From contig JAQTXC010000017.1 in assembly GCA_028689015.1 (NCBI GenBank), positions 8,445 to 40,789 of the forward strand: 32,345 nt of DNA, read 5' to 3'. This document shows, in pieces, positions 15,751 through 24,768 of this stretch (position 1 is the stretch's first letter; each line of letters starts with the position of its first letter). The position numbers and the translations under genes are program-made. The notes beneath the pieces are model-generated. The model had not been told where the DNA came from and did not search any database. It worked only from the letters and a program-made list of their open reading frames with translations. This DNA comes from Dechloromonas sp. (GTDB taxonomy: Bacteria > Pseudomonadota > Gammaproteobacteria > Burkholderiales > Rhodocyclaceae).

Positions 15751-16761
15751 ATGAATCGTCGCCAATTCCTACGTTCTACGGCGGCTTTGTCGACCTTGGG
15801 CGCGGTCGAGTTTTTGCCTTGGCATACGGTTAGCGCCTTGGCCAGCGAGGTCGGCGATTTTGTCCGGGGGCCGGCGGTCAAGGATCATCCGCTGCAGCAA
15901 CTGTCGAAACATGTCTGGATGATCTATTCGCCGGATGGTTTTCCGACCCCGGAAAACCAGGGCATGATGTGTAACCTGACTTTTGTCGATACCCCCAAAG
16001 GCTTGGTCGCGGTCGATACCGGTGCATCGGTACAAATTGGCGAGATGGCCATCCGGCAAATTCGTCAGGTGCTGAAGAAACCCGTGATCGCCATCATCAA
16101 TACCCATTATCACGGCGATCATTTTCTCGGGAATCACGCGTTTGTCGATGCCTACAAAGACATCCCGATCTATGCCCATGCCGGGACGATCCAGCAGATT
16201 CAGGGGATGGAGGGCAATCTGTGGCGTACCTTGATGGAGCAATGGACCAACCAGGCCACCATGGGCACGCGCGTGGTGCCGCCGACAATCGCGGTCGACC
16301 ATGGCCAGGAGCTTAAATTCGGCGATGTCACCCTGCGCATGCATCATTACGGCAAGGCGCATACGCCGTCGGATATTTGCGTCGAAGTGGTCGAAGACAA
16401 ACTGACTTGCATAGGCGACGTGGCCATGGATCGCCGCATTGCCAACATGGATGACGGTTCTTACGCCGGGTCGCTGAAAGCTTATGACGCCCTGGAGAAA
16501 AATGCGGCCTCCACGATCTGGCTGCCGGGACACGGTCATCCAGGGGCTGGGGTGCTGGCCTGGAACCGTGGCTTGTTCCAAGGGATTTACGAAAGTTGTC
16601 TGAAAGCCATCGAGGCGGGGGAGGCGATGGCCGCTGCCAAGGTGCGTGTTTTGGCGGATGAGCGGGTGCGCAGTCGAGCCAAGGACACCAAGGGGTTCGA
16701 CAACAACATTGGTAAGTATGTCAGCTTGGCTTATCTGGAGGCGGAAGCGGCCGCTTTCTGA
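15751..16761 (+). CDS. Tat-exported MBL-fold metallohydrolase (SoxH-like)
   Basis: The 336-residue protein begins with a twin-arginine signal (NRRQFLR followed by a hydrophobic stretch). It has the metallo-beta-lactamase metal motif H-x-H-x-D-H at residues 119-124 (HYHGDH) and later ligands in KAHTPSD, IGDVAMD and LPGHGHPG. It resembles the quinoprotein-associated zinc metallohydrolases and SoxH-like proteins, which are periplasmic and have no firmly known substrate. The start is supported by a strong ribosome site (AAGGAG, 15739-15744). No PQQ or sox genes lie next to it, so the specific role is open. Confidence 0.82.
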   Translation: MNRRQFLRSTAALSTLGAVEFLPWHTVSALASEVGDFVRGPAVKDHPLQQLSKHVWMIYSPDGFPTPENQGMMCNLTFVDTPKGLVAVDTGASVQIGEMAIRQIRQVLKKPVIAIINTHYHGDHFLGNHAFVDAYKDIPIYAHAGTIQQIQGMEGNLWRTLMEQWTNQATMGTRVVPPTIAVDHGQELKFGDVTLRMHHYGKAHTPSDICVEVVEDKLTCIGDVAMDRRIANMDDGSYAGSLKAYDALEKNAASTIWLPGHGHPGAGVLAWNRGLFQGIYESCLKAIEAGEAMAAAKVRVLADERVRSRAKDTKGFDNNIGKYVSLAYLEAEAAAF

Positions 16762-16800
16762 GCGGGCAACCGAACCAATCCGCTCTTTCGTGTTCTGACT

Positions 16801-16852
16801 TCGGGTATTTCGGCATGCGCCTTGCTGCGTTTGCGAAATGCCCGATTTTTTT
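16801..16852 (+). terminator. Rho-independent terminator after the MBL-fold gene
   Basis: TCGGGTATTTCG pairs with CGAAATGCCCGA (one G-U pair), with an extra CA/TG extension and a 16-base loop, followed by seven Ts. It sits between the MBL gene and selO, so selO probably has its own promoter or relies on read-through. Confidence 0.82.
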
Positions 16853-16869
16853 GCCATAAAGACGACACG

Positions 16870-18369
16870 ATGAATGCTCCGGAATCCTGGCTGACCGATC
16901 TGCCCACCCTTGAAAATCGCTTTGCGGCGCTGCCTGAGTCTTTCTATACCCGCCTGGCTCCGCATCCGCTGCCTGCCCCCTCGTTGATCGCGGTCAACCG
17001 TGATCTGGCGGCAGAAATGGGCTTGCCGTCGGCCTTGCTGGATAGCCCGATTTTTCCTGAATTGCTGGCCGGTAATCAACCATGGCCGGGCTCGCAACCA
17101 CTCGCTGCCGTTTATTCCGGTCATCAATTTGGCATGTGGGCCGGGCAATTGGGCGACGGGCGGGCGCACCTGCTTGGCGGGCTAGATGCGGGCAGTCATC
17201 ACTGGGAGATACAACTCAAGGGGGCTGGCCGAACGCCGTATTCGCGCGGTGCCGATGGTCGGGCTGTCTTGCGCTCCTCAATACGCGAATTTCTCTGTTC
17301 CGAAGCGATGGCCGCGCTGGGCGTGCCGACCACGCGGGCGCTCAGTCTGGTCGGGGCCGATTATCCGGTGCGCCGCGAAGAAATCGAAAGCGCCGCCGTG
17401 CTTAGCCGGGTGGCACCGAGTTTCGTCCGTTTTGGCTCCTTCGAGCATTGGGCGGCCCGGGATCGTGATCTTGAAGTGCGCCAGCTGGCCGACTATGTCA
17501 TCGACGCCTTTCGCCCGGCTTGTCGAGATAGGCCGCAGCCTTACGATGCCTTGCTGCGCGACGTGGCCACCCGCACCGGCGAGTTGATCGCCCACTGGAT
17601 GGCTGTGGGTTTCATGCATGGCGTGATGAATACCGACAACATGTCGATTCTTGGCCTGACCCTGGATTACGGCCCCTTCGGTTTCATGGAGGCTTTCGAT
17701 GCTGGGCATATCTGCAACCATTCCGATCATCATGGTCGTTACAGCTATCGTAACCAGCCGCATATCGGGCAGTGGAATCTCTACTGCCTGGCCGATGCTT
17801 TTTTACCGCTGCTCAAACAGCCTGACATGGCCAAGGCCGCAGTCGATGAGCGCTATGGCCCGGCCTTCGAACAACATTTCGAGCACTTGCTGCGGGGCAA
17901 GCTGGGCTTGTGTGCCGCCTTACCAGATGACGAGGCCTTCATTGGAGAAACCTTTGGTTTGCTGCAGCAACACCGCCCCGATTTCACGCTGTTTTTCCGC
18001 CGTCTTTCTGATCTGCCAGCCACGGTCGACCGCGAACAACAGGCAAAAACCGATGCGCCGGTGCGTGACTTGTTCATTGACCGCAGCGCCTGTGATGCCT
18101 GGCTGGACCATTGGCGAGCCCGGCAGGCGCAGACGCCGTGGCCGGATGAGGCGCGCCAGGCGGCGATGAGGGCGGTGAACCCGAAGTACATCTTGCGCAA
18201 CTGGCTGGCCGAACAGGCCATTCGCCAAGCCCGGGCGGGGGATTTCTCGGAAGTGCAGCGGCTGGCCGATTGCCTCCGCCAGCCGTACGCCGAACAACCG
18301 GCCTATGACGCCTACGCCGCCCTGCCGCCCGATTGGGCGCAAGGTTTGGCCGTTAGCTGTTCAAGCTGA
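16870..18369 (+). CDS. selO: SelO/YdiU protein adenylyltransferase (AMPylase)
   Basis: The 499-residue pseudokinase-fold enzyme transfers AMP from ATP to protein hydroxyls and is linked to oxidative stress. Conserved stretches are SGHQFGMWAGQLGDGRA (83-99), LKGAGRTPYSR with K117, E140 in SIREF, and HGVMNTDNMSI with N254 and D256, plus D266 in LDYGPFGF. The protein ends in SCSS, preserving the C-terminal redox cysteine, and a possible disulfide partner is C282 in HICNHSD. Start ATG 16870 is preferred because the extension upstream overlaps the terminator. Confidence 0.95.
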   Translation: MNAPESWLTDLPTLENRFAALPESFYTRLAPHPLPAPSLIAVNRDLAAEMGLPSALLDSPIFPELLAGNQPWPGSQPLAAVYSGHQFGMWAGQLGDGRAHLLGGLDAGSHHWEIQLKGAGRTPYSRGADGRAVLRSSIREFLCSEAMAALGVPTTRALSLVGADYPVRREEIESAAVLSRVAPSFVRFGSFEHWAARDRDLEVRQLADYVIDAFRPACRDRPQPYDALLRDVATRTGELIAHWMAVGFMHGVMNTDNMSILGLTLDYGPFGFMEAFDAGHICNHSDHHGRYSYRNQPHIGQWNLYCLADAFLPLLKQPDMAKAAVDERYGPAFEQHFEHLLRGKLGLCAALPDDEAFIGETFGLLQQHRPDFTLFFRRLSDLPATVDREQQAKTDAPVRDLFIDRSACDAWLDHWRARQAQTPWPDEARQAAMRAVNPKYILRNWLAEQAIRQARAGDFSEVQRLADCLRQPYAEQPAYDAYAALPPDWAQGLAVSCSS

Positions 18370-18390
18370 TGGTGTTGCGTCTGTAAACGA

Positions 18391-18424
18391 AAAACGGGCC
18401 GCCCCGAAAGCACAGGACGGCCCG
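18391..18424 (-). terminator. Rho-independent terminator of the Tim44-like gene
   Basis: On the minus strand CGGGCCG pairs with CGGCCCG around a 16-base loop and is followed by five Ts. There is no T-run on the plus strand, so it serves the minus-strand gene even though selO converges on it. Confidence 0.8.
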
Positions 18425-18440
18425 CCGGGGGGAGGGGAGC

Positions 18441-19316
18441 TTACTGAAGTTGCTGGATACCGGCGATAACCCAGCCCTTGCTGCCATCGATCGGTTTGGT
18501 CATGTGCCAGATTTCGGCAAAGGCAGCCGCCGGGGCGTTGCGCTCTTCGCGAATCAGACCGCTGAAGCGCACGCTAACGATGTAGCGACGGTCTTCTTCG
18601 ACCACTTCAATCACGTCGGCCTCCAGTTGCTGAACATCGGTTTCCTGCGAGGCGCCGCGCCGTTCATCAATTGCCAGTTTGATTTCAGCAAACATTTCTG
18701 GCGAGGTGAATTCACGCAGGTCGTCAAGGTTACCGGCATCGTTGGCGGCTTGCAGGCGAATGAAATTCACCTTGGCATTGCGGATGAAGGTGGCGACGTC
18801 GAAGTCAGCCGGGATGGCGGCGGTGCTGCTGCTTGCGGCGGCTAACGGGGCAGCAGACAGGCTACCCCCGGCCGGCGTGAAGTCCGGGCGCGGCGGGATC
18901 TGGCCACCCAGATTGGGGCCGCTGCCAGCGTATTGCATGCCCGGTGAGGACTGGGCTGCTTTTTTGCGCATGAAGTAGCCGATGACGCCAATGACGACCA
19001 TGGCGAGCAAAGCCATCATCATGAAGTTGGCGAGTTCTTCGCCAAAGCCGAAGTGCGAGGCCAGCGCGGCCAAACCGAGGCCGGCGGCGAGGCCGGCCAG
19101 CGGACCCATCCACGAGCGTTTTGGCTGGGCACCTTGGGGCGCTGCAGCTGCTTGTTGCGGTTTGGCCGGGGTGGCTGCTGGGGTGTGGTTAGGGCTGACC
19201 GACTGGCGTTGCATGCCGCTGGAACTGCCGCCGCCCAGGCGTTTGGCTTCGGCATCGCCAACATGCAGCGTGAAGCCGAGAACGACGGCTGCGGCCATCA
19301 GGATGAAGTTTTTCAT
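18441..19316 (-). CDS. Tim44-like domain membrane protein
   Basis: The 291-residue protein has a signal peptide (cleavage near AEA, residue 24), a low-complexity Ala/Pro/Gln linker, a Gly/Ala-rich hydrophobic segment (about 70-90) and a membrane helix (about 98-115). A C-terminal Tim44-like domain follows (about 165-290, with FIRNAKVNFIRLQAANDAGNL). Bacterial homologues are common in Proteobacteria; their role is not well defined. A GGAGACA ribosome site precedes the ATG. It is not obviously linked to the corrinoid operon upstream. Confidence 0.87.
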   Translation of the reverse strand: MKNFILMAAAVVLGFTLHVGDAEAKRLGGGSSSGMQRQSVSPNHTPAATPAKPQQAAAAPQGAQPKRSWMGPLAGLAAGLGLAALASHFGFGEELANFMMMALLAMVVIGVIGYFMRKKAAQSSPGMQYAGSGPNLGGQIPPRPDFTPAGGSLSAAPLAAASSSTAAIPADFDVATFIRNAKVNFIRLQAANDAGNLDDLREFTSPEMFAEIKLAIDERRGASQETDVQQLEADVIEVVEEDRRYIVSVRFSGLIREERNAPAAAFAEIWHMTKPIDGSKGWVIAGIQQLQ

Positions 19317-19426
19317 GGGTGTCTCCGTGTGGAAATTACGTGGCCGTAGTTTACGGCAGACGCCTTGATGGAAAAACCGCTGTCTATCTGTTTTTCTATT
19401 CGATAAAACAGAAGTGTTGGCGCTGC

Positions 19427-20704
19427 TTAGCCCAGGAGTGCTGCGATGGCGCTTGGGTTGGAAGGAAAATAAAGATGGAGATAGGAGGCGGTCAGGCGGT
19501 GCTGCCGGTAAACCGCTTCCCCCGGGCGGCCATCGGCCGTTCGTGCGCTGGCGAACGGTGCGAGCGGGGTGTCGCTGTGCGAATAATGAAAAGTGTGGCC
19601 GGCCAGTTCGCCTTCCGGCAGGGTGAGATACTGCGTGCCAAGTGCCGTCAGGCGGCGCTGCATGTGGCAGGTGCCGGGAAGCAGGCCGGCCAGGCGATGG
19701 CAGTCGCCGTTCAGGTCACGCAGGTTTTCAAACAGGCTCATCATGCCGCCACATTCGGCGAGCAGTGGTTTGCCGGCATCGACATGGGCTTGCAAGGATT
19801 GCCACAGCGCCTGTTGTTGGCTCAGTGCAGCCGCATGAAGTTCCGGATAACCGCCGGGTAGCCAGACGGCATCGCAGGGCGGCAAGGCGTCACCGGACAG
19901 CGGTGAAAAGAAGCGGAGTTCAGCACCCAGGCGCTGCAAGATGTCGAGATTGGCCGGGTAGATGAAGCCGTATGCGGCATCACGGGCGATGGCGATGCGT
20001 TTGCCAGCCAGCTCGGGGCTGATCGGCGGTGGTGCGGCCACAGGGAAATCGACAGTGGCCGGCAAGTCGACCGCGCTCGATGTGGCCAGTTCATCGGCCA
20101 GTGCATCCAGACGTGTCGCCAGGTCGCTGATTTCTGCGGCCTGCAGCAGGCCCAGGTGGCGCTCAGGCAGGCTGTGTGTACTCTTGGGCAGGGCGCCGAA
20201 CCAGCCCATGGCGGGTGGCAGGCTGGCCTGCAGCAGTGCGGCATGACGCGCACTGCCGACCCGATTGGCGAGGACCCCGGCAAAGGGTAGGCCCGGTCGA
20301 TAGCTGGCCAGGCCGTGGGCGACGGCACCGAAGGTTTGTGCCATGGCGCTGGCGTCGATCAGGGCCATGACTGGAATGGCAAAGTGACCGGCCAGGTCGG
20401 CGGCCGACGGCGTGCCATCGAACAGGCCCATGACCCCTTCGATCAGGATCAGCTCGGACTCGGCGGCTGCCCGGGTCAGTCGCCAGCGGGCGTCGGCTTC
20501 GCCACACATGCCGAAATCGAGGTTTTCACACGGTCGACCGCTTGCAACGGCATGAATCTGCGGATCGAGAAAATCCGGCCCGCATTTGAAGACGGTGACG
20601 CGCCGCCCTTGCCGAGTATGTAAACGGGCTAGCGCAGCGGTGACCGTGGTTTTTCCCTGGCCGGAGGCGGGGGCGGCGATGAGCAGGGCGGGGCAGGCGG
20701 GCAT
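19427..20704 (-). CDS. cobB: Cobyrinate a,c-diamide synthase CobB/CbiA
   Basis: The 425-residue enzyme has an N-terminal ATP-binding domain (PASGQGKTT, residues 12-20, and CGPDFLDP) and a C-terminal class I glutamine amidotransferase domain. The nucleophile is C318 in LLAECGGMM, with histidine near residue 410. It amidates the a and c side chains of (hydrogeno)cobyrinic acid in cobalamin synthesis. I chose the ATG at 20704 because the conserved domain begins immediately after it; the frame upstream has no family similarity. It is the last gene of the riboswitch-led operon. Confidence 0.93.
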   Translation of the reverse strand: MPACPALLIAAPASGQGKTTVTAALARLHTRQGRRVTVFKCGPDFLDPQIHAVASGRPCENLDFGMCGEADARWRLTRAAAESELILIEGVMGLFDGTPSAADLAGHFAIPVMALIDASAMAQTFGAVAHGLASYRPGLPFAGVLANRVGSARHAALLQASLPPAMGWFGALPKSTHSLPERHLGLLQAAEISDLATRLDALADELATSSAVDLPATVDFPVAAPPPISPELAGKRIAIARDAAYGFIYPANLDILQRLGAELRFFSPLSGDALPPCDAVWLPGGYPELHAAALSQQQALWQSLQAHVDAGKPLLAECGGMMSLFENLRDLNGDCHRLAGLLPGTCHMQRRLTALGTQYLTLPEGELAGHTFHYSHSDTPLAPFASARTADGRPGEAVYRQHRLTASYLHLYFPSNPSAIAALLG

Positions 20705-20744
20705 GGTGTGGGTTCTCGGCGCATTGATCAAGGAGATGCCGCGC

Positions 20745-22358
20745 TTAGCGGGCGGGCAGGCGGAAGCCCTGGTGGCGATCCCAGTCGATATAAAAAAGGC
20801 GTGACTGGCGGGCCGTGAACGAGAATAGCCGCTGGCCGCCGACCGCGATGACGCTTTCGCCGAGCGAAAAATCAAGTTCTGGTTCGACGCCGGTGCGATT
20901 GTTCACGATCAGCGGCAGGCCGCTTTCGGCGCTGCGCTGCTCCCAGAGATCACCTGGCCCCATGCCGTCCACCGGCGGCCAGTTGGTCGGGGCAAGCAGG
21001 ATGGTGGCGCCTTGCTGGTGGTAGCGGGCGGTAGGCTCCGGTTTGTAGGTGTCGGCGCAAATGAGAATGCCAACCGGGAGGCCGTCGACCATGAAAGGCG
21101 GCTGGCCGGTGCCGGGCGTGGCCCAGCTTTCGGCACCGCCATGGACGCGCTGCTTGCGGTAGGTGCCGAGAATTGAGCCCTCGCGGTCGATGACCGCGAC
21201 GCTGTTGTGAAATTGGCCGGTCTTGCCATCGCGCTCGGCGAAGCCGACGAAGAGCGCGACCCTGTTGTCGCGGGCGATGGCGGCCAGCGTGTTGATCCAG
21301 GCATCGGGAAAGGGGGCGATCCATTGGGTGCCGATGCGGCTCGCGAAGTTGTAGCCAGTTTCGGCCAGTTCGGGGGTTATGACCCAGTCGGCACCGTGGG
21401 TGACCGCTTCTTGAATGCTGCTTTCGATGCGGGCGCGGTTGCCGGCGATGTCACCGGGCATGGCATCGAGATGGAGCAAGGCGAGGCGCAGGGCGTCCGG
21501 CGCCTTGGCCGGCGCTAGGCGTGTGCTCGCGAAGCGCTTGGCACCCGGCAGGAAGAAGCCGTTCTGCTTGCCGAGGGCTTCGAGCACCGCTTGGTAGCTG
21601 GCCTTGCCGATCAATTCACCGATCCGGCTGTGGCCGCCGGTGTAACTGGCCTGCGGCGCATGTGTCCCGGAGACGACGATGATACTGTCGGTGCCGGTCC
21701 CCGTCGCCTGTACGGCCGGGGTGTAGGTGCTCGGCACCTGAAGGTCTTGCAGCGCCGCGGTCTTGCCTTCGGTCATGGTGATCAGGGCGCGGGCCATTGC
21801 CGCGTCGGTTAGGCGGATATTGGTCAGTAGCAGGAGGTTGATGGTGCCGGCCGGCGGATGGCCTTCGATGTAGGTGCCGGTATCAATGCCGGTGCGGATG
21901 GCATTGCTCCGGGCCCCGGCCGTGGCCAGCACGGTGACGGTGAGCGGACCGTAACGTTGGGTGACGACTGCCAGGTTATCAAGATCGGCGGCGGTGGACA
22001 TGTGGGCGATTGCCGATTTGTCGAGGCGCTGCTGGCGTGCCGTCTGGTCGAGCACATGTTCGGCATAGGCCTTGCCGCCTCGGCCATCCTGCCCCATGAA
22101 GCGCATGCCGAGTTTTTGCCAGAGCAGTGGGTGGCCGGCGTGGTTAAGCGCCGCCCGGGCGTCGAGTAGGCCGTTCGTGGTCGATAACATGCGCCGTGCT
22201 TGGGGAAAGCGGACGAGCAGCACTTTTTCCCAATAGCCGTCGCGCTCGCCGCGGATGATTCGGGCATCGGCCTGAAGATTGCCCGGGAGCTCGATGTCGC
22301 CTGCCCAGGCAGCCACAGAAACGAGTAGCAGGAAGACGGCATGGCACAGGGTTTTCAT
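20745..22358 (-). CDS. Secreted CbiZ (adenosylcobinamide amidohydrolase)-nitrilase fusion
   Basis: The 537-residue protein has a signal peptide (cleavage after AWA, A19). Residues about 35-265 are a CbiZ domain: TAGARSNAIRTG, GTINLLLLTN, ALITMTEGKTAALQ and ATGTGTDSIIVVSG are the family blocks. Residues about 290-525 are a carbon-nitrogen hydrolase domain with the triad E330 (ITPELAETGY), K402 (YRKQR) and C434 (ILICADTYKPE). CbiZ cuts the amide joining aminopropanol to cobyric acid in adenosylcobinamide and is cytoplasmic where studied. Here export is predicted, and a second amidase is attached. ATG 22358 follows the cobO stop by 10 bases. The nitrilase substrate is unknown. Confidence 0.88.
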   Translation of the reverse strand: MKTLCHAVFLLLVSVAAWAGDIELPGNLQADARIIRGERDGYWEKVLLVRFPQARRMLSTTNGLLDARAALNHAGHPLLWQKLGMRFMGQDGRGGKAYAEHVLDQTARQQRLDKSAIAHMSTAADLDNLAVVTQRYGPLTVTVLATAGARSNAIRTGIDTGTYIEGHPPAGTINLLLLTNIRLTDAAMARALITMTEGKTAALQDLQVPSTYTPAVQATGTGTDSIIVVSGTHAPQASYTGGHSRIGELIGKASYQAVLEALGKQNGFFLPGAKRFASTRLAPAKAPDALRLALLHLDAMPGDIAGNRARIESSIQEAVTHGADWVITPELAETGYNFASRIGTQWIAPFPDAWINTLAAIARDNRVALFVGFAERDGKTGQFHNSVAVIDREGSILGTYRKQRVHGGAESWATPGTGQPPFMVDGLPVGILICADTYKPEPTARYHQQGATILLAPTNWPPVDGMGPGDLWEQRSAESGLPLIVNNRTGVEPELDFSLGESVIAVGGQRLFSFTARQSRLFYIDWDRHQGFRLPAR

Positions 22359-22368
22359 CGGTGGGCGC

Positions 22369-22986
22369 TCAGAATTCGAGGCCCGGCATGGCCTTGATGC
22401 CACGCTGAAAGGCGTGTTTTTCGTTGCCGATGTCGCTGACCGTGTCAGCGGCTTGGCGTAGGGATTCGGGGGCAGCGCGGCCAGTGATGATGACGTGCTG
22501 CATCGTTGGTCGGGCTTGCAGAATGGCGATGACGGAGGGGAGGTCAAGCCAGCCGTATTTGAAGGCATAGGTCATTTCGTCGAGAACGACGAGGCCGATG
22601 CCGGGGTCGGCTAGATGCACACAGGCGACCGTCCAGGCGGCCTGGGCGGCCTGGGCGTCGCGGACCTTATCCTGGGTTTCCCAAGTGAAGCCCTCGCCAC
22701 CGACGTGCCAGGCGACGTTGGCTTGCTGGCGGAAGAAGGCCTCCTCGCCGGTATCCGAGCGACCTTTCACAAACTGGACGACGCCAACTTTCAAACCATG
22801 GCCCAGAGCCCGGGCGACGACGCCGAAGGCGGCACTTGATTTGCCCTTGCCGTTGCCGGTATTGACCACCAAAACGCCGCGTTCTTCCTGGGCAGCGGCG
22901 ATCTTGTCATCAATGACGATTTTCTTGCGGGCCATACGTTGTTCGTGGCTTGAGGCGGGAGGGGTGTTCGCGGTCGACGAGGTCAT
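22369..22986 (-). CDS. cobO: Corrinoid adenosyltransferase CobO/BtuR
   Basis: The 205-residue enzyme has the P-loop GNGKGKSS at residues 44-51 and the family blocks QFVKGRSDTGEE and VVLDEMTYAFKYGWL. It transfers the adenosyl group of ATP to the cobalt of reduced corrinoids in the cytoplasm, both in de novo synthesis and in salvage. The N-terminal 20 residues are poorly conserved. It lies between the ABC transporter genes and the CbiZ-nitrilase gene with short gaps. Confidence 0.94.
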   Translation of the reverse strand: MTSSTANTPPASSHEQRMARKKIVIDDKIAAAQEERGVLVVNTGNGKGKSSAAFGVVARALGHGLKVGVVQFVKGRSDTGEEAFFRQQANVAWHVGGEGFTWETQDKVRDAQAAQAAWTVACVHLADPGIGLVVLDEMTYAFKYGWLDLPSVIAILQARPTMQHVIITGRAAPESLRQAADTVSDIGNEKHAFQRGIKAMPGLEF

Positions 22987-23009
22987 GGGAGCAATTTTCT
23001 AGGGGATGC

Positions 23010-23783
23010 TTAGCCAGGTAGGAAACCAACCTGGCCGTTGAGTTCAAAGCGTTGTAAAGGGTGGCCGTACAGTGCCGACAGGCGCTCGCTGGTGAGGATG
23101 TCGTCACGCCGGCCTTGTTCGGTGCGGCCATCCCCATGGACCAGCAGCACATGGCTGGCATAACGCCAGGCCAGCCCCGGGTCGTGCAGGACACTGACAA
23201 TGGCAGCCCCGGCATCGGTCTGGGCGCGAAACAGGTCGAGGACGGCGACCTGATGGTTGAGATCGAGGTGGGTCAAGGGTTCGTCAAGCAGGAAAAGATG
23301 TGGTTGCTGGCAGAGCAGGGTGGCAATGGCCAGACGCTGGCGTTCGCCACCGGACAAGGTTTGTACATCACGCGCTTCAAAGGCATGCAAGCCCACGGCC
23401 AGCAAGGCCTGGCGGGCGATGCGCAGATCGTTCTCGCCTTCCCAATCCCAGCGTGCCAGATGGGGGTGACGGCCGGCGACGGCGGTTTCCAGCACTGAGC
23501 TGGCAAAGGCATCGCCCTGTTGCTGGGCCAGCCAGCCGCGCCATTGTGCGGCCTGTCGGGCGCCCATTTCCCGGTAAGTTTGCTGGTTGACCGTGACGCG
23601 GCCATCGGTGGGTGGCCGCAAACCAGCCAGAACCGACAGCAGTGTTGATTTGCCCGCCCCGTTGCGGCCAAGAATGGCCCAGTGCTGGCCTGCTTCGACC
23701 TGCAGATCGAGGCCACAGCAGGCGGCATGCTGACCAATCCGGACAACCAATTGCTCGGCTTGCAGATAGACGGTATGCATCAT
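23010..23783 (-). CDS. btuD: Corrinoid ABC transporter ATPase BtuD
   Basis: The 257-residue ATPase has Walker A GRNGAGKST (39-47), the signature LSGGE from residue 143, Walker B LFLLDEP with D167-E168, and an H-loop histidine in VLHDPGL. It powers the FecCD-type permease encoded upstream. The ATG at 23783 overlaps the btuC stop as ATGA; a second ATG follows directly. The corrinoid specificity is inferred from the riboswitch, btuB and cobO neighbours. Confidence 0.92.
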   Translation of the reverse strand: MMHTVYLQAEQLVVRIGQHAACCGLDLQVEAGQHWAILGRNGAGKSTLLSVLAGLRPPTDGRVTVNQQTYREMGARQAAQWRGWLAQQQGDAFASSVLETAVAGRHPHLARWDWEGENDLRIARQALLAVGLHAFEARDVQTLSGGERQRLAIATLLCQQPHLFLLDEPLTHLDLNHQVAVLDLFRAQTDAGAAIVSVLHDPGLAWRYASHVLLVHGDGRTEQGRRDDILTSERLSALYGHPLQRFELNGQVGFLPG

Positions 23784-24763
23784 CGCCGCAGGCCCGCCCG
23801 GCTCAGTAGATACAGAAAGACTGGGACGCCGATCAGCGCGGTCAGGACCCCCACCGGCAATTGCTGGGGGGCGATCAAGGTACGGGCAGCCGTATCGGCC
23901 AAAACCAGCAAGGCCCCGCCAGCCAGTGCGGCGGCTGGCAAGAGCAGGCGCTGGTCGTTGCCGATGGCCATGCGGACCAAGTGTGGGACGACCAGACCGA
24001 CGAAGCCGACTGAGCCGGCGGTGGTGACTGAGGCCGCCGTCGCCAATGAGGCCAGCAGATAAATGGCGTAGCGCAGGCGGTTGACCGCGACACCCAGTGC
24101 CTGCGCTTGTTGCAGACCGCGGGCCAGCAGATTGAGCTCGCGGGCAAAGGGTGCCGTCAGCAGCAGCACCAACGCCAAGGTGAGTAGGGCTGGCCACCAG
24201 GAATAGCTCTGTCCAAGGTCACCCATCAGCCAGAACAGCATGCTGTGCAACTTGGTTTCTGGTGCTACGGACAACATCAGGGCAATCAGTGCGCCACAAC
24301 CGGCGGCGACGATAACGCCGGTCAGTAACAGGCGCGTCTGCGTCCAGCTGCCGTCGCCATGGGCCAAACCAAACACCAGCAGCATGGTGCCCAGGGCGCC
24401 GGCAAAGGCCAGACCATCAATCAGGAACAGGGGTAGGCCAAACAGCATCGCTGCCATCGCCCCCACGCCGGCACCGCCAGAAATCCCCAGAACGTAGGGG
24501 TCGGCCAGTGGGTTACGCAGCAGCACCTGCATCAGCGCCCCGGCCAGGGCGAGCAGCCCGCCGCAGGCAAAACCGGCCAGCGCGCGCGGCAGGCGCAATT
24601 GCAGAATGATGTCGCTACCTGCAACGGTTTGCCCCAACAGACTGGCCGCAATGTCCGGCAGCCCAATCGACAAGCTACCTGCCGTCAGTGCCAGCCCGAG
24701 ACTGGCCAGCGCCAGCAAGGCGAGGGCCAGAAGAATCAGCAGGGCACGACGGCGGGTGGGCAT
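23780..24763 (-). CDS. btuC: Corrinoid ABC transporter permease BtuC
   Basis: The 327-residue protein belongs to the FecCD permease family, with about nine to ten helices. The conserved block LPRALAGFACGGLLALAGALMQ and the NPLADPYVLGISGG signature are present. It forms the inner-membrane channel with BtuD. Its start lies five bases after the btuB stop. No periplasmic binding protein gene (btuF) lies between btuB and btuC or elsewhere in the window. Confidence 0.93.
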   Translation of the reverse strand: MPTRRRALLILLALALLALASLGLALTAGSLSIGLPDIAASLLGQTVAGSDIILQLRLPRALAGFACGGLLALAGALMQVLLRNPLADPYVLGISGGAGVGAMAAMLFGLPLFLIDGLAFAGALGTMLLVFGLAHGDGSWTQTRLLLTGVIVAAGCGALIALMLSVAPETKLHSMLFWLMGDLGQSYSWWPALLTLALVLLLTAPFARELNLLARGLQQAQALGVAVNRLRYAIYLLASLATAASVTTAGSVGFVGLVVPHLVRMAIGNDQRLLLPAAALAGGALLVLADTAARTLIAPQQLPVGVLTALIGVPVFLYLLSRAGLRR

Positions 24764-24768
24764 GACGC

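Noticed and set aside
20705..20875. 57-residue N-terminal extension of CobB
   Set aside because: It overlaps the end of the CbiZ-nitrilase gene and has no family similarity; the ATP-binding domain starts right after the ATG at 20704.
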